From the NCBI GenBank assembly GCA_028877215.1, contig JAPPFJ010000035.1, positions 62,001 through 126,000 on the forward strand: a stretch of DNA of 64,000 nucleotides. Reading direction: 5' to 3'. Positions 43,130-53,300 of this stretch are shown piece by piece; within the stretch, counting starts at the first letter, position 1; each line of letters starts with the position of its first letter. The notes beneath the pieces are model-generated. The model was not told where the DNA came from. It saw nothing but the letters and a program-made list of their open reading frames with translations, and did not search any database. Source of the DNA: Gemmatimonadota bacterium. Its GTDB lineage: Bacteria; Latescibacterota; UBA2968; GCA-2709665. The translations under genes were made by a program, and so were the position numbers.

Positions 43130-44032
43130 TCAGGCGCCGTAGTAGGACTCGACGGAAATTCCTGGAAGGTTTTCACGCGTGGTCTGGGCGATGCGGTCGA
43201 CTTCGGCGTCGCTCAGGGCGGTGACGTACGATTCGGCTGGTTTTCGGGCAACCGTGTAGATCTGGATGTCCTTGAGCTGCCCACCCTGTTGCAGGAGGTT
43301 GGAAAGGAGGCTGCAGAAGGCGAGAATCTCGTCGTCGGGGGGCGGCTGGCCGTGAACGCGCATGAACAGGCTCTGGATCACCAGGGGCCATCTTCGGGCG
43401 GCCAGATTCAGATTGTCCACGATCCGCTGGAAAGAAATCTTCGTACGTTCTACCAGGTGGTAATATTCGGCCGTGCCCGCTTCCAGCTTGGCCCAGATTT
43501 CGCCGTTGTTCCTGTGCATGACTTCAAATGCATCCAGAACCGCCGGGACATGGAAGCGTGTGCAGTTCGTGATGGCGGTGATTTTGACCTCCGGCAGGCC
43601 GAATTCACGTTTGACGTCCGCGGTTTTTTCCACGATTTCCCGGAACCTGGGATAGGTTGTCGGCTCGCCGTCGCCGGAAAACGCGATGTCGTTGATCCGT
43701 TGCAGGTGGTCCGGAATATCCCGGAAGGACGGCTGCTGATAGAGACCGCCGGAAAGTGTGTCGTCAAGCAGTGTAGTGAGTTCCCGGATGATCCGGTCTT
43801 CGTCCACGTCGCGAAGCACGGGCGGGAACGTGCGGTCCACCTGGCAGTAGATGCAGTCGAAGTTGCAGATCTTGTCGGGATTCAGATTGATGCCGATGGA
43901 GATGCCGCCGGAGCGCCGCGAAAGTACGGGATAGACGTACCGGTTGTTTTCGAACAGCCTTGGATGGGAGGTAACGGCCCGGCGCACGGCCGTCTCGCCG
44001 GATGGAGTCGACGTCGTTTCTCTTTCGCCCAT
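43130..44032 (-). CDS. Radical SAM protein (COG0731/TYW1-like group)
   Basis: The 300-residue protein has the cluster motif CNFDCIYCQVDR (C-x3-C-x2-C) near residue 57, preceded by GGISIGINLNPDKI, and the SAM-binding GEPT block in SGDGEPTTYPRFREIV. This layout (GGISIGINL...CNFDCIYCQ, then FSGDGEPT) matches a small group of stand-alone radical SAM proteins related to wybutosine-type or molybdenum-linked enzymes. The reaction is unknown. The C-terminus has no extra iron-sulfur motif. It is monocistronic on the minus strand. Confidence 0.85.
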   Translation of the reverse strand: MGERETTSTPSGETAVRRAVTSHPRLFENNRYVYPVLSRRSGGISIGINLNPDKICNFDCIYCQVDRTFPPVLRDVDEDRIIRELTTLLDDTLSGGLYQQPSFRDIPDHLQRINDIAFSGDGEPTTYPRFREIVEKTADVKREFGLPEVKITAITNCTRFHVPAVLDAFEVMHRNNGEIWAKLEAGTAEYYHLVERTKISFQRIVDNLNLAARRWPLVIQSLFMRVHGQPPPDDEILAFCSLLSNLLQQGGQLKDIQIYTVARKPAESYVTALSDAEVDRIAQTTRENLPGISVESYYGA

Positions 44033-44371
44033 GGGGATTGCGCATCCTCGTTGTTTCCGATGGCGGCGTTCGTCGAAGGGGCCTGCCCCTCAGAAGTACC
44101 ATAATATACCAAAATCGATCGGTTTGCGCACTTTTCAAACGGTTTTCGGAGGGATTGCCCGCGACGCCGTTTTCCGCTTGTGTCCGAAGGCGAAAAACGA
44201 TACCTTGTAGGCCGTGAGAAGGGAGAGGTAGGACGGGAGACGCGGGCGACCCCAAGGGTCGGCGCTGCAACCGCAACCATAGAGCGCGGACGTCGATTCA
44301 AGATATCAACGCCTCTGAGCTTTTTGCTTATAGCTGACGGCTGAGAGCTGACAGCTTCTTTAAGGGTTCCA
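44033..44371. repeat. Repeat-rich gap before the ferredoxin gene
   Basis: It contains a GAGAAGGGAGAGG...ACGGGAGACG block near 44216-44242, the inverted repeat CGACCC-CAA-GGGTCG (44247-44261), and near its end ATAGCTGACGGCTGAGAGCTGACAGC-like direct repeats with AGCTGACAGCTTCTT at 44347-44361. No gene is supported. Confidence 0.6.
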
Positions 44372-44884
44372 ATGTCCACCTTTATTGGAAGTCTGCCGGA
44401 GCGCAAGAAGGTCTGCAAGGTTACGTTCACGAACTGGGACAAAACGATTGAGTGCAAACCGCACACCAACCTCCGGCAACTGGCAATCGATAACGATATC
44501 GGTCTGTACAACGGAATCACCCGCTTCGTGAATTGCGAAGGCAACGGGTTGTGCGGGACCTGCACGGTCGAGGTTGTCCCGCAGGACGGACTCACCGTGA
44601 AGGGCGCCCGGGAGAACCTGCGCTTTCTGCTGCTGAAGGGCAATTTGCGCCTCGCCTGCCGGGTGGAGGTTACCGGAGATATACAGGTCACTAAGCACGC
44701 CGGGTTTAAAGGAAACAAGGGATACGTGCCGGGGATCGACAGAACGGAGGTGGTACGCCTTTATCAGGACGAGGGCAAGACCATAACTGAAATTGCAGAG
44801 CGGATGCAGTGTTCGGAGGCCAGGGTGGTCACGCTGCTCGAACACGGGCGCGTCGAATTACGACGGCCGGGCTCGGCAGCGTAA
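44372..44884 (+). CDS. [2Fe-2S] ferredoxin fused to a helix-turn-helix domain
   Basis: Residues 12-105 form a plant-type ferredoxin fold with all four cluster ligands: Cys55, Cys61, Cys64 (CEGNGLCGTC) and Cys96 (LACRV). Residues about 122-160 read TEVVRLYQDEGKTITEIAERMQCSEARVVTLLEHG, a helix-turn-helix typical of recombinases and sigma-like regulators. The arrangement suggests a redox-sensing DNA-binding protein, or an electron carrier with a protein-binding tail; this is inference. AAGGG lies before the ATG and a terminator follows. Cytoplasmic. Confidence 0.8.
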   Translation: MSTFIGSLPERKKVCKVTFTNWDKTIECKPHTNLRQLAIDNDIGLYNGITRFVNCEGNGLCGTCTVEVVPQDGLTVKGARENLRFLLLKGNLRLACRVEVTGDIQVTKHAGFKGNKGYVPGIDRTEVVRLYQDEGKTITEIAERMQCSEARVVTLLEHGRVELRRPGSAA

Positions 44885-44919
44885 GAGAAGCACGGGTGCG
44901 GGGATCGGAATAATCAAGG

Positions 44920-44943
44920 GCGACGATACGTCGCTTTTTTTAT
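44920..44943 (+). terminator. Rho-independent terminator of the ferredoxin-HTH gene
   Basis: GCGACG-ATA-CGTCGC is followed by seven T. Confidence 0.9.
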
Positions 44944-45209
44944 TGTCTAACCAAATCCAAAAGGCGAAATTTTACATGAATACACAGGATGGACAGGATA
45001 AAATCCCAATTGCCGAATGAATGTGATGGAACCCGCGCATTTAGAGCGTCCCGTCCTCCGCATCTGTCCGTTCTCTTTCGGAAACACGCGGTTGCTTAAA
45101 TCAGAAGACCAGGTAGCGTGGTCGACACAATATCTACCGGTTTCTGTACCTGGCAATTGATTAAGTGCTTCTTCACGTCACACAACAGCCAAACGCCTGA
45201 TTTACTGAT
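44944..45209. repeat. Gap before the TonB receptor, with an inverted CCTGTCCATCC repeat copy
   Basis: At 44971-45003 TTTACATGAATACACAGGATGGACAGGATAAA-type sequence is the reverse orientation of the family at 43088 and 60650. No clear promoter for the receptor gene could be picked. Confidence 0.65.
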
Positions 45210-48200
45210 ATGACCCCTCGAAAACGACAATCCCCCGGTCGCACGCTATCCCTCGTACTGCTGTCAATTGCCCTGGTAAACGGCCCGGCGGGAGCCCAGT
45301 CCCAGGCCACAACGGGGGTGATCCGGGGTTTCGTATGCGATCAGTTCAACAGTCCCATCGAAGGCGCCGCCGTCATCCTCAGAGAAGCCGGTACGAATTA
45401 CCGGCGAGTCCTGGCGTCATCCGGAGCGGGTCTGTTCACCGCCACCCTGCTGCCACTAGGGTTCTACGACGTGACGGTACGCGCGGAGGGATGGTCAGAA
45501 GCCCGTCAGACCGGAGTGCAGGTCCGGGTAGGAGAGACCGTTGATCTGGTCATCAAGATGATTATTGAGATGGAGGAGTTCGTCGTCGTGGCCAGAAGGC
45601 CGGCCGTGGACGTGACGCGGACCGAGACCGCCACCCGCCTGCCTGAGGAAGCCGTGCAGGACCTGCCCAACAACGGGCGCAACTTCCTCAACCTCACGCT
45701 CCTTACCCCCGGCGTGAGCATCGTCCAGGGTCCCGATGGAGACGAACTGACGATCGGCGGGCAGCGCGGCATCCACAACAACATCTCGGTGGACGGCGCA
45801 GATTTCAACAACCCGTTTTTCGGAGAGCAGCGAGGGGGGCAGCGCCCGGCCTTCACCTTCAATCTGGACGCCGTTGCGGAAATCGTCGTCGTCCCCCAGG
45901 GCGCCAACGCGGAATTCGGTCGCTCCAGCGGTGGCTTCGTCAACGTCATCACCAAATCGGGCACGAACACGCTGAGCGGATCGGCGCATTTCTTCGGCAA
46001 GCACGACGCGCTCTCCGAAATCGCGAGACACAATGGCACCGAACGCAGGCCCAGCTTCAGGCAGGGACAGTTCGGGTTCACGCTCGGCGGTCCCCTGAAG
46101 CGGGACAAGGCGTTCTTCTTCGCCGCGTACGATCAGCAGGTGTTTAGAGACACCCGGCAAAGCGATGCGGCCCGCCTGGACTCCCGCCTGCGAGCGTTTA
46201 TGGACACAGGGTTCGAAGGGGCATTGAAGGGCGACTATGGTCCCATCGATCGTACAAACGACGCCCGCGCCTTTCTCGCCAAGGTGGACCTTCGTCTGTC
46301 GAAGGACCACTCCGCCACCTTCAAGTACAACTACACATGGTCCGAACAGGAAAACGGTACCTTCGACGTGGACTCCTGGGCGCGCAGCGCCAACGCGATT
46401 GAGAAAGACTGGTCACACGCCTTCAACGGCAGCCTGGTATCGCTTCTGTCGCCGAGTACCATCAATGAATTCCGGTTCCAGGTTTCCCGCGAGGACCGTC
46501 CGCGTCCCTACGAGGGTCCGATTAACCCCTATACGGGGCGCCCCTTCCCCGATACCGCCATGGACTATGAGTACGGATATCGCTTCGGGATGCCATTCTT
46601 CATCCCGGTGGAGTACTACGACTCCCGCGTCCAGCTGCTCAACAATATCTCCTTTGCCAGGGGCGGCCACCTGTTCAAGGCCGGCGTCGAGTGGAACCGC
46701 GTCGAATCGGTGCAGACCTTCATCGGCTTCGCCAACGGACGGTACATCTTCAACTCGGTGGACGGGTTTCTCAACTTCGTCGAAAAGGGCAATCGCTACG
46801 TCGAGTGCTCCAACGGCAGTTTCAGTACCGACGGACAATGCCCCGATGGCGCGCGGATCACGGGACCGGTGCTGTTCTACCTGGAACAGGCCGGCGTGGG
46901 CGGGCTATCCGTAGAGGAAGCGGGAACGCAGAGCATCCCGCAGCACGAACTGGCGCTGTTCGTCCAGGACGGTTGGCAGGCTTCCGGCAGGCTGACGGTC
47001 AACTATGGACTTCGCTGGGAGGCGCAAATCCAGCCGGAACCGATTACCGATCCTTCCCGTGTTTTCTTCGCCGATTTCATCGGCAGGACGGTGACCAACG
47101 ACAACGGCGCCCAGAGGTTTCCGTCCAACGGCAGGATTCCCTCCGACCTCGACATGATCCAGCCGAGAATCGGCCTGGCTTACGACGCGCACGGCGACAA
47201 CCGGACCCTTCTGCGCGCCAGCGCGGGGATCTACTACGCCCGCATACCCGGACTGAATCTGGCCAGCACCCGCTCCACAAACGGCTCGCGAGGGCAATCC
47301 CTTTACCGGTCCAGCGAGTTGACGCCGGTCCTGGGGCCGCCCCCGACATTCGGTGAGTTGCTGCCATCGCCGAAAGGCGATCCCTTTCAGCCCGCCATTT
47401 ATGTCTTTGATGAGCGCTTCGAAAACCCGCGGACCATCAGCCTGAACGCGGGTATCGAGCACGAGTTTCAGGCGGCCGGTCTTGTGGGTTCCATCGATTT
47501 TACCTACGCCCGTACCGACAATCTCACGCGTTTCGTCAACCGCAACGACGCCGCGTTCGGATCTCCATGGTCAACCGGTCTGGGGCCGGAGGGAGGCAAC
47601 GGCATCGGCAACCTCACCGTTGTCGAGAGCAACGCGCGGTCGCGATACCACGGCCTGAGTCTGGGGCTGCAGCAGTTGGTAAACGACAACCTGCAGTTCC
47701 AGGCGAACTATACGATGTCCTGGGACAGGTCCGACGACGACAACGAACGCGATCCGTTCACGTTCCGCTACGTCGATCCGACCCGGCTGGATCGGGAGTG
47801 GGGCTGGTCCGACCGCGACCAGCGACACCGCTTCAATGCCTGGGCGCTGGCCGTTCTGCCCGGCGACGTCTATATGAACAATCGCGTGAGCCTCTATTCA
47901 CCGCAGCCCGTCTCAGCGGCCTGCGGCGGCAACAACCGGGCGTCTTCGAAGCAATCGACAAACCCGTGGGGGCCCGCGTCCGACCGCATCTGTGCCGACG
48001 GCAGCATCGTCCAGCGCAACACCCTGCGCAAGGAAAACGGATTCTTCTCCTGGGACGTACGCCTCACGCGTCCGATTCCCGTGGGCAACGGCACGCTGGA
48101 GGCCATCGTGGAAATCTTCAACCTGCTCAACACGGACAACTTCCGCGACCCCTCCAGCGCGGGCCTGCTGTTCAACTTCGACGGCACCGTCCAGTCCGGC

Positions 48201-48248
48201 CTCGGCGACCCCCGCGAAGTCCAGATCGGTATTCGGTACGTGTTTTAG
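45210..48248 (+). CDS. TonB-dependent receptor with carboxypeptidase-regulatory-like domain (Oar type)
   Basis: The 1012-residue protein has a signal peptide (residues about 1-30, SLVLLSIALVNGPAGAQ), an N-terminal regulatory-like beta domain (about 36-115, VIRGFVCDQFNSPIEGAAVILRE), a plug (VDVTRTETATRLPEEAVQDLPNNGRNFLNLTLLTPGVS..., RGIHNNISVDGADFNNPFF, AEFGRSSGGFVNVITKSGTN) and a barrel ending in YVF, the outer-membrane signature. Oar-like receptors import or export oligosaccharides, peptides or proteins with TonB energy. The substrate is unknown; no SusD or degradative partner flanks it. Confidence 0.9.
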   Translation: MTPRKRQSPGRTLSLVLLSIALVNGPAGAQSQATTGVIRGFVCDQFNSPIEGAAVILREAGTNYRRVLASSGAGLFTATLLPLGFYDVTVRAEGWSEARQTGVQVRVGETVDLVIKMIIEMEEFVVVARRPAVDVTRTETATRLPEEAVQDLPNNGRNFLNLTLLTPGVSIVQGPDGDELTIGGQRGIHNNISVDGADFNNPFFGEQRGGQRPAFTFNLDAVAEIVVVPQGANAEFGRSSGGFVNVITKSGTNTLSGSAHFFGKHDALSEIARHNGTERRPSFRQGQFGFTLGGPLKRDKAFFFAAYDQQVFRDTRQSDAARLDSRLRAFMDTGFEGALKGDYGPIDRTNDARAFLAKVDLRLSKDHSATFKYNYTWSEQENGTFDVDSWARSANAIEKDWSHAFNGSLVSLLSPSTINEFRFQVSREDRPRPYEGPINPYTGRPFPDTAMDYEYGYRFGMPFFIPVEYYDSRVQLLNNISFARGGHLFKAGVEWNRVESVQTFIGFANGRYIFNSVDGFLNFVEKGNRYVECSNGSFSTDGQCPDGARITGPVLFYLEQAGVGGLSVEEAGTQSIPQHELALFVQDGWQASGRLTVNYGLRWEAQIQPEPITDPSRVFFADFIGRTVTNDNGAQRFPSNGRIPSDLDMIQPRIGLAYDAHGDNRTLLRASAGIYYARIPGLNLASTRSTNGSRGQSLYRSSELTPVLGPPPTFGELLPSPKGDPFQPAIYVFDERFENPRTISLNAGIEHEFQAAGLVGSIDFTYARTDNLTRFVNRNDAAFGSPWSTGLGPEGGNGIGNLTVVESNARSRYHGLSLGLQQLVNDNLQFQANYTMSWDRSDDDNERDPFTFRYVDPTRLDREWGWSDRDQRHRFNAWALAVLPGDVYMNNRVSLYSPQPVSAACGGNNRASSKQSTNPWGPASDRICADGSIVQRNTLRKENGFFSWDVRLTRPIPVGNGTLEAIVEIFNLLNTDNFRDPSSAGLLFNFDGTVQSGLGDPREVQIGIRYVF

Positions 48249-48421
48249 CCTCTCTTGCCCGCGCAACAACGCACTGCCGGATCGGATTCCGCTTTTACTT
48301 ACGCCGTGTCGTATAAGACTTCGCTGAATTTATCGAGATACATTCTGTCACCCAACGCAACCACCGTTATTCGTGGATAATTCACCGCATGTGTATACAA
48401 TGTGAGCAGATGTCCAGACGT

Positions 48422-48427
48422 TATAAT
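48422..48427 (+). promoter_or_regulatory. Possible -10 for the AAA ATPase gene
   Basis: A perfect TATAAT lies about 40 bp before the ATG. No good -35 is found at 16-18 bp. Confidence 0.35.
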
Positions 48428-48468
48428 ATGCCACATGGTGTCGATGGCCTGATAAATTGAGGGAAAAC

Positions 48469-49572
48469 ATGATGACAACGCTGAAAAATGTGGAGATCAA
48501 GGGGTTTCGGTCCATTCAAGAGATGGAGTTGGAACTCAGACCGCTCAACGTCCTCATCGGCGCCAACGGAGCCGGCAAGAGCAATCTCATCGCCTTCTTC
48601 AAGCTGGTGAATGAACTGATGGCTGTGCGCCTCCAACAACACATCGGCGCCACGGGTCGGGCCGCCGGAAATCTGCACTTTGGCCCCAGAGTGACCCCAC
48701 AACTGGAAGCGAGAATGGTGTTCGAGGTGGAGAACGGAATGGACACCTACCATATGAGACTCTTCCACGCCGCGGGCGATTCACTGATATTCGCGGAAGA
48801 GACGGTTGCGTTCCACCAGGAAGGCTATCCCAGCCCCAAGACAGTAGAGCTGGGCGTCGGACATCTGGAAACGAAGATTGGGGACTTGGCGGAACGTGGG
48901 GAGCCCACGGCGAGAACGCTCCGGGCATTGTTGAATCGTTGCCGCGTCTATCACTTTCACGATACATCGCCGACTTCGAGAGTCCGACAATACGGTTATA
49001 TGGGAGATAACCGCTGGCTCAAGCCCGACGCTGGCAACCTCGCCGCGATGCTTTACGCGCTCAAGTCCACCAGTGAATCCGACTACCGGCGCATTGTCAC
49101 TACGATCCGTCAGGTGGCGCCGTTCTTCGATGACTTCGATCTGGAGCCCGCCGATACAAGAGACATCATCCTCAACTGGCGGCATCGCGAGTCCGACCTC
49201 GTCTTCGGCCCTCACCAGCTTTCGGACGGCACCTTGCGCGCCATCTGTCTGATTTCGCTTCTGTCTCAGCCCGCGGAAAAACTGCCGACCCTGATTGTGG
49301 TTGACGAACCGGAACTCGGACTGGACCCCTGCGCGGTTGACGTGATTGCCTCGCTGTTTCGTTCCGTAAGCGAGCATGCCCAGGTGCTGGTCAGCACGCA
49401 GTCCAGCGCATTCGTCGACACCTTCGAGGCGGACGATATCGTAGTCGTACAACGAAATCAGGAAGCGACGGAGTTTAAGAGACCCCAGGCCGATGAACTC
49501 GACTCGTGGGTTGAGGACTACGCGCTCGGAGAAATCTGGGAAAAGGACAGCGTCGACGAAGGGACGGATTGA
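48469..49572 (+). CDS. AAA_21-type (OLD/RecF-like) ATPase
   Basis: The 367-residue protein has Walker A GANGAGKSN near residue 32 (LNVLIGANGAGKSNLIAFF), an ABC-like signature region (HQLSDGTLRAI), Walker B LIVVDEPELGLDP and the switch histidine region STQSSAFVDTFEADDIVVV. This is the RecF/AAA_21 class found in OLD nucleases, restriction and abortive-infection systems. No TOPRIM nuclease domain is fused and the usual neighbour nuclease gene is absent. GAGGG precedes the ATG. A decayed copy of the same family's C-terminus lies 600 bp downstream. Confidence 0.85.
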   Translation: MMTTLKNVEIKGFRSIQEMELELRPLNVLIGANGAGKSNLIAFFKLVNELMAVRLQQHIGATGRAAGNLHFGPRVTPQLEARMVFEVENGMDTYHMRLFHAAGDSLIFAEETVAFHQEGYPSPKTVELGVGHLETKIGDLAERGEPTARTLRALLNRCRVYHFHDTSPTSRVRQYGYMGDNRWLKPDAGNLAAMLYALKSTSESDYRRIVTTIRQVAPFFDDFDLEPADTRDIILNWRHRESDLVFGPHQLSDGTLRAICLISLLSQPAEKLPTLIVVDEPELGLDPCAVDVIASLFRSVSEHAQVLVSTQSSAFVDTFEADDIVVVQRNQEATEFKRPQADELDSWVEDYALGEIWEKDSVDEGTD

Positions 49573-49630
49573 GGGTTCGACGCCTGGCGGAGGATCGAAC
49601 AGAGTATCTCAAGAAAAGGCTTGCACTCGA

Positions 49631-50056
49631 CTATTCTCGCAAGGCGCCCAAATGAAACGCCTCATCCATTTTCGCACGATGGGCAGCGAAGTCGCAGTAG
49701 CGGGAAACCGCGTACCCTTCCCGCGTCGTTGTCGCCGCCAGATCACGTGACAGGACACGTGTGCCGTCGCGCAGCACATGGTAGTACAGAACCGGAGGCG
49801 CCTGGTTGAGAATCAGGAGGTCGATATCGTTGCTGCGGAGGCCGGACATGATCTCCGTGATGAGCTGCGCCCGGTACCCGAATGCGCCTTCTTCAGCGAG
49901 TGATTCATCGATGTAAACCGCGACGTCAATGTCGCTGTGAGGCTGCGCCCGGCCCTGCGTGTGAGAACCGAACAGATAAGCCTCAAGGACCTCAGGGCGC
50001 GGTTCAAGCAGGCTCGCGATTCGCTGTTCCAGGTTCTGGCAGCGTTTTATTTGCAT
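49631..50056 (-). CDS. MNT-type nucleotidyltransferase (minimal), orphan
   Basis: The 141-residue protein has the catalytic GSx10DxD motif: GSHTQGRAQPHSDIDVAVYID, followed by the third acid in SNDIDLLILNQA. MNT proteins usually pair with HEPN RNases as antitoxins that AMPylate the toxin. No adjacent HEPN gene is seen; an unrecognised helical protein lies 4 kb away. The start is uncertain since no strong ribosome-binding site precedes the ATG. Confidence 0.85.
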   Translation of the reverse strand: MQIKRCQNLEQRIASLLEPRPEVLEAYLFGSHTQGRAQPHSDIDVAVYIDESLAEEGAFGYRAQLITEIMSGLRSNDIDLLILNQAPPVLYYHVLRDGTRVLSRDLAATTTREGYAVSRYCDFAAHRAKMDEAFHLGALRE

Positions 50057-50183
50057 AATGGCAGTCTGTATCGAAGGCGGAAGATTCCGTCGTCAATTGA
50101 CAGGTTTCCTGCTGGCTGCATCCGAAACATATAGGAATCGGCGGTAAAGTTCAAGTGTCACGGAAACCCGGAGCTGAGACCCG

Positions 50184-50362
50184 GACAATATCGAGGGCAT
50201 GGAACGGTATAAGGAAGCCTCGGAGTTCGCAAGGGCCTCGGCCGAAGCGCTAGACTCATGGGCTGGGAATTCGCGCGCGAAAAAATCTGGGAAGAGAACA
50301 CGGTCGGTGACGAACCCGGTGAGGGCTGTTGGTATTGCTATTCATCGTGGTGCAGCGAATGA
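50184..50362 (+). pseudogene. C-terminal remnant of a second AAA_21 ATPase, with a frameshift
   Basis: The frame reads DNIEGMERYKEASEF...ALDSW, aligning residue for residue with the end of the intact ATPase (DDIVVVQRNQEATEF...ELDSW). One base appears deleted right after the W codon; in the next frame EFAREKIWEENTVGDE aligns with DYALGEIWEKDSVDE at the same spacing. So this is the tail of a lost paralogue, adjacent to the SIR2 gene. Confidence 0.7.
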
Positions 50363-50380
50363 CGATCGGTTAAGTCTACA

Positions 50381-53300
50381 ATGAAGATAAAAGGCATCGA
50401 CTTCCCTAAGAAGATACTAAACGCTTTGCGTGACGACAAGCTTGTCGTTTTTGCCGGTGCCGGCGTATCGATGGGAGATCCGGCAAATCTTCCAAGCTTT
50501 AAAGAGTTAGCAATAGCAATCGCTCACGGCACCGGCGAGACTTTACAGGATCACGAGCCTGAAGACCAATTCCTGGGCAGGCTGGAACAAAACGGTACGA
50601 ACGTCCATGAACTCGCAAAGCACGTGCTTTCTCAGGATGACCCCCAACCGACTCAATTGCACCACGATCTGATGAGGTTGTATCCGAGATCTAATTCACC
50701 TCGGATCGTCACCACCAATTTTGATCTTCTCTTCAAGCAGGCGGCGAAGGGATTGTTCGAATCGGAACCCGGAGTTTTCAATGCTCCAGAACTTCCATTG
50801 GGCAGGAATTGCGAAGGTATCGTACACATCCATGGAACTGTCGATCGTCCAAATGGAATGGTACTCACGGACAAAGACTTCGGTCACGCCTATTTGACCG
50901 ACGGATGGGCGGTGCAATTCCTCGTCGAACTGTTCCAGTCATTTACCGTCCTATTCGTGGGTTACAGCCATAGCGATGCAATCCTGAACTATTTGTCTCG
51001 TGCCCTACGAGCAGATAATGCCGACCGTCGATTTGTGCTTACGGATGACGCTCGCGATAGTCGATGGGAGTTCCTAGGCGTAGAACCAATCCACTACTTG
51101 AATTCGCCAGACAATGCACACTGCGCACTCTACAATGGGGTTCGTGGCTTGGCTAATCACGCAAGGCGCAGTATTCTTGACTGGCAGCAGAGAATTTCCG
51201 AAATCGCCGCAAAACCACCTGTCCTTGACGCGGAGGAAACGGATCTCATTGAGTATGCGCTCACTGACGAATCGAAGACACGTTTCTTCATCGATGCCGC
51301 ATCGTCGATTGAATGGGTCAGATGGCTCGATGAACGCAACTATCTTGGCTCCCTCTTTGGTACCAACGAACTTAATGATCGCGATTTCCTATTTATACAT
51401 TGGCTCGCAGAGAAATTCACATTCAGTCATCCAGATGAGATATTGTTGTTGATCGGACGCAAGCATGCGCAACCGCATCCGGCACTTTGGGACGCGTTGT
51501 GCCGTTCTGTCGCGTCGCAGGATGATCCGCTGCATGATCCGGATACCTTGTCGCGCTGGATTTCCATTCTCCTTACCACTGCTCCGGATCAATTCGACAA
51601 CGGATATTCGCTGCTATGTTTGGGAGAACATTGCATAAGGCACAGGCTATGGGAACGGGCCGTCGATGTATTCGATGCGATGTCGGCAAGCCGCGTTGTG
51701 GTCAAACGAGGATTTCCCTGGCCCGATTCCGACGAGGAAGAACCGTGCCCTCGCATTGATATCGAACTGGCGTTTGTGAGCGAACACTTCGTGATCGATA
51801 AACTGTGGCTCGAAGGATTGAAGCCAAATCTCAATCGTATATCCGAGCCCCTACTTTCGGCCGTTGTCGGACAGTTGAATACACAACACAGGAATCTCAG
51901 CGCGTGGCAGGAGGCCAACCGGGATTGGAATCCGGTAAGTCATAGCCGAAGCGCAATCGAACCACACGAACAGGATAGATACCCGGAAACCATCGACGTA
52001 TTAATCGATGCCGCACGAGACTGCCTGCAATCGCTCGCATCGAATTGCAGGGAAGTGGCTGCTCGATGGTGTGATAGGCTCGCAAGTGAGGAGGCACCAC
52101 TCCTGCGCCGTATGGCAGTGCATTCATTGAACTTTCGCAAGGATCTGAATTCGGATGATAAAATCGACTGGCTGCTTTCCAATATGGATCTTAACGACTT
52201 TTCTGCGCATCATGAACTCTTCATGTTTCTGAAGAAGACCTACGCCGACATTGATGGAAGCCGGCGTAAAGCCGTTTTGAGGGCCATTCAAGCCCATCGC
52301 GTTCTAGCGAAAGAAGATGACGTCACCGAGCGCCGCACCGCGGATTACCATTTCCAATGGTTCCATTGGCTCCACACCGCAGCACACGAATGTCCCTTCA
52401 CCAGAGAAGCTCTGGAAGACGTATTGAGAAGGTTTCCTGGACTTAGACCGAGTGACCGACCTGAACTAACTCACTGGATAAGGTCCGTCTGCGGGGGCCG
52501 TCGGAGTCCCTGGACTGCTGCGGAACTACTGTCGAGACCGCCTGAATACTGGTGCGAAGAGTTGATATCATTTCGGAAAACTGACGTCGATGGATTCGAC
52601 CGCTTTGGGCTTCTGGACTCCGTCTCGGAGGCTGCGAGGAGGGAATTCGAATGGGGAGTCGGTCTGGCTGACGCGTTAATCGTGAGAGACGCTTGGGAAA
52701 CCGATTTGTGGGACACACTCATACGGGTCTGGTCGATGTCAGAACTCGACGAGGCGAATGTACTTGAATTGCTTGAGCGGTTGGGAAGAAACGAATTACA
52801 CGAAAAACACTCACGTTCAGTCGCTGAATTTCTTCTTGTACTCGTCAAAGACGACAGTTCGCTGCGCATCTATTCATTACTTGACGATTTGTACAAGATT
52901 GCGGCCAGATTGTGGAGTCAAGTTGACAGCGATGATCCACCCCACATCGAGTTCAAACGATGGCACTCAAGAGCCGTCAATCACACCTCCGGAATTCTCA
53001 CTTATTTTTGGCTGCATAGCCTCGAGTGTTGGCGAAATCGGCAGGAACCCAAGCCAAATGTCCTTAAGGCGCAATTTCGCAACGCATTTACAAGCATCGT
53101 TAAAGACGACACGATCGCTGGTACGTTGGGGCGTGCGATTCTTGCTTGTGAATTTTCTTTTCTGCTAACCTCTGACGAAGTTTGGACCAAAAAGAACCTA
53201 CTTCCATGTTTTTCCAAGGCCGCAGGATCGGACGACTATATAGCGGTGTGGGACGGATTCTTCTGTGGAAGTCTCAATCCGACCGCAGCAGACCTACTTA

